From the NCBI GenBank assembly GCA_018816945.1, contig JAHIVC010000024.1, forward strand, positions 1 through 64,000: a stretch of 64,000 nt of DNA. Reading direction: 5' to 3'. The translations under genes and the position numbers were made by a program. This DNA comes from Bacteroidota bacterium. Lineage in GTDB: Bacteria; Bacteroidota; Bacteroidia; Bacteroidales; GCA-2711565. A model generated the notes under the pieces. That model worked only from the letters and a program-made list of their open reading frames with translations. It was not told the DNA's origin and ran no database searches. Position 1 is the stretch's first letter. Each line of letters begins with the position of its first letter. This document shows, piece by piece, positions 60,998 to 64,000 of this stretch.

Positions 60998-62125
60998 TTA
61001 AGTATTCACTGTTTTTTCAATGCCGTCCCACATTAAATCTGCTGTTTTTTGCCAGCTGAATTTTCGACGTTGAATTTGGGCATTCTTAATCAATTTGTCT
61101 CTCAGTAAAATATCTCTATCCATTTCAATCATCGCCTTGGCAACAGATTCAATGGATTCTGGATTTACCAATAAAGCTCCATCACCAGCAATCTCCGGCA
61201 TTGAGGTCACATTTGAAGTTATTACAGGAACATCGCAAAAATAGGCTTCCAGAATGGGAATTCCAAAACCTTCTAATTTTGATATTAACATTAATGCTTT
61301 TGCCGAAGCAGTGACTTTGGCTAAATCGTTGCTGTCCAGTCTTCCCGTAAAATGAATATCCTGCTTGTATGCTGAGCTTTTATAGGCATCCCTGAGTTCG
61401 GATGAATTCCATTTTAGGGCTCCGACAAATAACAATTTATCTTTGGAGGATGTTTTTTCCTTATATAAATCGAATGCTTTTATTAAAACCGATAAATTTT
61501 TTCTGGGCTGGATTGACCCAACATAAATAAAAAAATCATTCCCTTCACTGAAAATTTGTTTTACTTCTTCTTTTTCGGCTGGTTTAATTGGTTGAAAAAT
61601 AGGTCGGGCAGCACAATAAACCACATCAATTTTTTCTTTTTTGATATGATATTTTTCGATGATGTCATTTTTTGAATATTCTGAAACTGTTGCAATCCTG
61701 TTAGCTTTTTTAGCAAATCTCGGGAAGAAAAATCGGTAGTATTTTCTTTCCAGATAAGGATAATCCTGAGGGTGATGTTCAAAGTTCAGATCATGAAAAA
61801 TTGCAATTGAGGGTATTTTTGATCGTAAAGATAAATAACCGTCAGGCGAAAGAAACAGATCAATTTTTAATCTATTTAGCAGTGAAGGAATTGATAATTC
61901 AAACCAAATGAAATACAAAAACGGGTGCCTTGCCTGAGGCCCGATAATGATAGGGGTTACGTTATCGCTAAAAATAAAATCTTCATCGAAATCGCGATCA
62001 AAAAAGAAATAGAATTCATGTTCCGGATGATTGCGGGTAATAATTTGCAAGCTCTCAAAAATAAAATATCCAATTCCGTCAAGCTTATTTCTTACTAATA
62101 ATCTGGTATTTACCGCAATTTTCAA
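60998..62125 (-). CDS. glycosyltransferase family 4 protein
   Basis: This 375-residue GT-B enzyme transfers a sugar from a nucleotide donor. It starts MKIAVNTRLLVRNKLDGIGY; the C-terminal donor domain has VGSIQPRKNLSVLIKAFD and the EX7E motif within SKLEGFGIPILEAYFCDVPV, then TSNVTSMPEIAGDGALLVNP. Sugar and acceptor are unknown. It is divergent from the flippase gene and probably belongs to the same surface-polysaccharide locus. Confidence 0.88.
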   Translation of the reverse strand: MKIAVNTRLLVRNKLDGIGYFIFESLQIITRNHPEHEFYFFFDRDFDEDFIFSDNVTPIIIGPQARHPFLYFIWFELSIPSLLNRLKIDLFLSPDGYLSLRSKIPSIAIFHDLNFEHHPQDYPYLERKYYRFFFPRFAKKANRIATVSEYSKNDIIEKYHIKKEKIDVVYCAARPIFQPIKPAEKEEVKQIFSEGNDFFIYVGSIQPRKNLSVLIKAFDLYKEKTSSKDKLLFVGALKWNSSELRDAYKSSAYKQDIHFTGRLDSNDLAKVTASAKALMLISKLEGFGIPILEAYFCDVPVITSNVTSMPEIAGDGALLVNPESIESVAKAMIEMDRDILLRDKLIKNAQIQRRKFSWQKTADLMWDGIEKTVNT

Positions 62126-62279
62126 TTTGGATTTTATTGGCTGTTAGTAATATTTAAATCGGTTGAATGTGATATTTTACTACCTTAGTTTGTATTACAA
62201 AAATATGGTTTTTTCAGATTAATATTTGAATAAAAATCAAAGTGGCGTAAAGGTCTTTTACCCAATATAATCAACATAG

Positions 62280-63770
62280 ATGCAGCGTAAATTTGTGACA
62301 AATATTATTTTTTTATTAGCTCTTAATTTTCTGATTAAGCCTTTTTGGTTACTGGGAATTGATAGAAGTATACAGAATATTGTTGGCTCGGAGAGCTATG
62401 GTTTTTATTTCGCCGTTTTTAATTTTTCGCTGCTTTTTAATATCATTCTAGATTTCGGGATTACGAGTTTTAATAACCGTAATATTGCCCAAAATAAACA
62501 ACTTTTAAAGAAACATTTTTCAGGAATTATTGTTCTGAAGGTATTACTGATATCGCTTTATGGGATCGTGGTTTTATTGGCGGGTATATTTATCGGTTAT
62601 GATTCAAAACAGCTTTATTTTTTATTGTGGGTTGGGATTAACCAGGCTTTATTGTCTTTCATTTTGTATCTCCGTTCGAATATTTCAGGACTTTTATTGT
62701 TTAAAACAGACAGTATTATTTCAGTTCTTGATCGTTTCTTAATGATTCTTATCTGTAGTCTTTTGATCTGGGGAAATATCCTCAATTCTCCTTTTCAAAT
62801 TGAATGGCTGATCTATTCTCAGACAATTGCTTATCTCATTACGCTTGTTGTGGCCTTAATAATTGTTATCCGGAAATCTGGGTTTCAGAAACCAAACTGG
62901 AATGGATTGTTTTTGATCATGGTTATAAAAAAGAGCCTGCCATTTGCGTTAATGTTATTTCTGATGGGAATTTATAACCGGGTTGATTCGGTGATGTTGG
63001 AACGTATTTTATCAGGTACAAAAGGCGAATTTCAATCCGGAGTTTTCGCCCAGGCCTATCGCTTATTTGATGCGGGAAATAATATCGCACTGCTTTTTGG
63101 TGTGATTTTACTTCCCATTTTTGCGCGCATGATCAAGAAAAAAGAGTCGGTCGAAAAGTTGGTCAAATTATCTTTTACCATCATTTTTACGTTTGCAATA
63201 ATTTTGGCGATGAGTTCTTACTTCTATCGCGACGAAATCATGAAATTGCTTTATTCGCAGCATGGGGATGAAATGCTGGGCGATTTCAATCAAAGGATCT
63301 TACAATCAGGTAGCATTTTTGGAATCTTAATGTTTAGTTTTGTGGCGGTGTGTTCCAGTTATATCTTTGGAACTTTATTGACCGCCTTGGGCGATTTACG
63401 TTTCATGATAAAAGTTGCGTTGGTGGGAGTCTTGATAAATCTTGCTACAAATATCTTGCTTATCCCTTCGCTCGAAGCCGTTGGTGCAGCTTACGCCAGT
63501 TTGGGTGCTCAAACAATAACCGCCTTTGCAATGATAATCGGTGTTCAAAAGCGGTTTGCATTTAGAATTAACTATCGTTATCTAAGTCAGTTGTTTAGCT
63601 TTATTTTACTTGTGTGGCTGCTGAATTTTGTTTCGAAAATTTCTCCTATGAATTCATTGATCAACTATTCATGCGTGATGCTGATTTCTTTGTTGTTTGC
63701 ATATTTACTTAGATTGCTAAATGTTAGTTCGTTTATCGCCATTCTGAAAACCGACCCTCGAGTGAAATAA
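62280..63770 (+). CDS. polysaccharide/lipid-linked oligosaccharide flippase (Wzx/MATE type)
   Basis: This 496-residue protein has about 12-14 membrane spans, beginning FVTNIIFLLALNFLIKPF. The N-terminal YGFYFAVFNFSLLFNIILD, the R-rich loop DFGITSFNNRNIAQNK and the mid-protein FALMLFLMGIYNRVDSVMLE are typical of Wzx-like oligosaccharide flippases. It would move lipid-linked repeat units across the inner membrane. The gene after it (Wzz-like) supports this. Confidence 0.85.
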   Translation: MQRKFVTNIIFLLALNFLIKPFWLLGIDRSIQNIVGSESYGFYFAVFNFSLLFNIILDFGITSFNNRNIAQNKQLLKKHFSGIIVLKVLLISLYGIVVLLAGIFIGYDSKQLYFLLWVGINQALLSFILYLRSNISGLLLFKTDSIISVLDRFLMILICSLLIWGNILNSPFQIEWLIYSQTIAYLITLVVALIIVIRKSGFQKPNWNGLFLIMVIKKSLPFALMLFLMGIYNRVDSVMLERILSGTKGEFQSGVFAQAYRLFDAGNNIALLFGVILLPIFARMIKKKESVEKLVKLSFTIIFTFAIILAMSSYFYRDEIMKLLYSQHGDEMLGDFNQRILQSGSIFGILMFSFVAVCSSYIFGTLLTALGDLRFMIKVALVGVLINLATNILLIPSLEAVGAAYASLGAQTITAFAMIIGVQKRFAFRINYRYLSQLFSFILLVWLLNFVSKISPMNSLINYSCVMLISLLFAYLLRLLNVSSFIAILKTDPRVK

Positions 63771-63845
63771 TGTTTAACTTAACTCATCAGGTATGTGATT
63801 TGAATAAGCCTGTAAACTTCATACAATATACTGATTGAATTTTCA

Positions 63846-63853
63846 TAAATTTG
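63846..63853 (+). promoter_or_regulatory. candidate promoter -7 box of the Wzz-like gene
   Basis: TAAATTTG matches TAnnTTTG and lies 23 bases before the ATG at 63877, but no -33 TTG is at the right spacing. Confidence 0.3.
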
Positions 63854-63876
63854 AGAAGAATAAAAAAAACTAAAAG

Positions 63877-64000
63877 ATGAATCAAACAAATTCAAACGAG
63901 CCACTGCTTAATTCAACCGAAATATTAATTCGTTTGTATCAAAAAAGAAAGCTCCTAATCATTATTTTTATTTTGGCGATCGTAAGCTCCATTTTCTTTA
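63877..64000 (+). CDS. chain-length determinant (Wzz/GumC-like) protein, N-terminal part
   Basis: Only the first 41 codons are inside the window. A polar start (MNQTNSNEPLLNSTEILIRL) is followed by YQKRKLLIIIFILAIVSSIFF, the first membrane helix that opens Wzz-type proteins controlling polysaccharide chain length. Its place after a flippase fits. The frame continues past the window end. Confidence 0.55.
   Translation, partial: MNQTNSNEPLLNSTEILIRLYQKRKLLIIIFILAIVSSIFF

Overview
The window looks like chromosomal DNA from a member of the Bacteroidota. It is AT-rich and its promoters fit the phylum's TTG-N19-TAnnTTTG pattern. Most genes lack Shine-Dalgarno sequences. L36 is the 38-residue form with most zinc ligands lost, L17 has a long acidic tail, a complete batABCDE-type aerotolerance cluster is present, and a secreted protease carries a type IX secretion (T9SS)-like tail. 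A class such as Bacteroidia is plausible, but the order cannot be fixed from sequence reading alone.

Layout. 1-1213: the C-terminus of a GH13 glucosidase and a PlsC acyltransferase. 1214-1955: a long intergenic stretch with two promoters and a structured leader. 1956-20088: one long plus-strand translation superoperon: rpsL-rpsG-fusA-rpsJ, the S10/spc block, secY-map-infA-rpmJ and rpsM-rpsK-rpsD-rpoA-rplQ. It closes with a strong terminator, followed by eno and a bidirectional terminator. 21586-29470 (minus): a degenerate GH2 protein, a beta-barrel/SPOR protein paired with a TPR protein, and alaS. 29607-35227: an M23 peptidase and a MerR regulator, then hldD and an alkaline phosphatase lipoprotein on the minus strand, then a trypsin-like protease. 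35393-42929: rluD and a PASTA protein, ddl, rdgB, a secreted protein, a FadL-type porin, a membrane protein and ung. 43115-44554: a 41-residue lipoprotein and a secreted papain-like (bleomycin hydrolase type) peptidase. 44759-53609 (minus): moxR, an inserted four-helix-bundle gene, a DUF58 gene, a BatD-like gene, and batA, B, C, D and E. 54119-62125 (minus): a FISUMP lipoprotein, a DUF3352/propeller protein, rnhB, a membrane protein, purD and a GT4 glycosyltransferase. 62280-64000 (plus): a flippase and the start of a Wzz-like gene, probably the edge of a surface polysaccharide locus.

How the genes work together. The left third makes ribosomes, RNA polymerase alpha, the Sec channel and the methionine-trimming enzyme as one unit. 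The centre and right are mainly envelope functions: peptidoglycan (ddl, M23, PASTA), LPS core (hldD), outer-membrane barrels, secreted proteases and surface polysaccharide. Housekeeping repair and nucleotide genes (ung, rdgB, purD, rnhB) are scattered among them.

Most unusual signals. First, the four-helix-bundle gene sits exactly between the moxR stop and the DUF58 start, and its own start and stop codons lie inside oppositely oriented word-repeat arrays. Second, several intergenic gaps hold similar short arrays of degenerate words, some with inverted halves and no cargo. Third, there is a set of small palindromes, several with a shared GCAAGC core but different arms, one of them inside batB. 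Fourth, a GH2 protein has lysine where the acid/base glutamate should be. No CRISPR array, rRNA, tRNA or classical insertion sequence was found.
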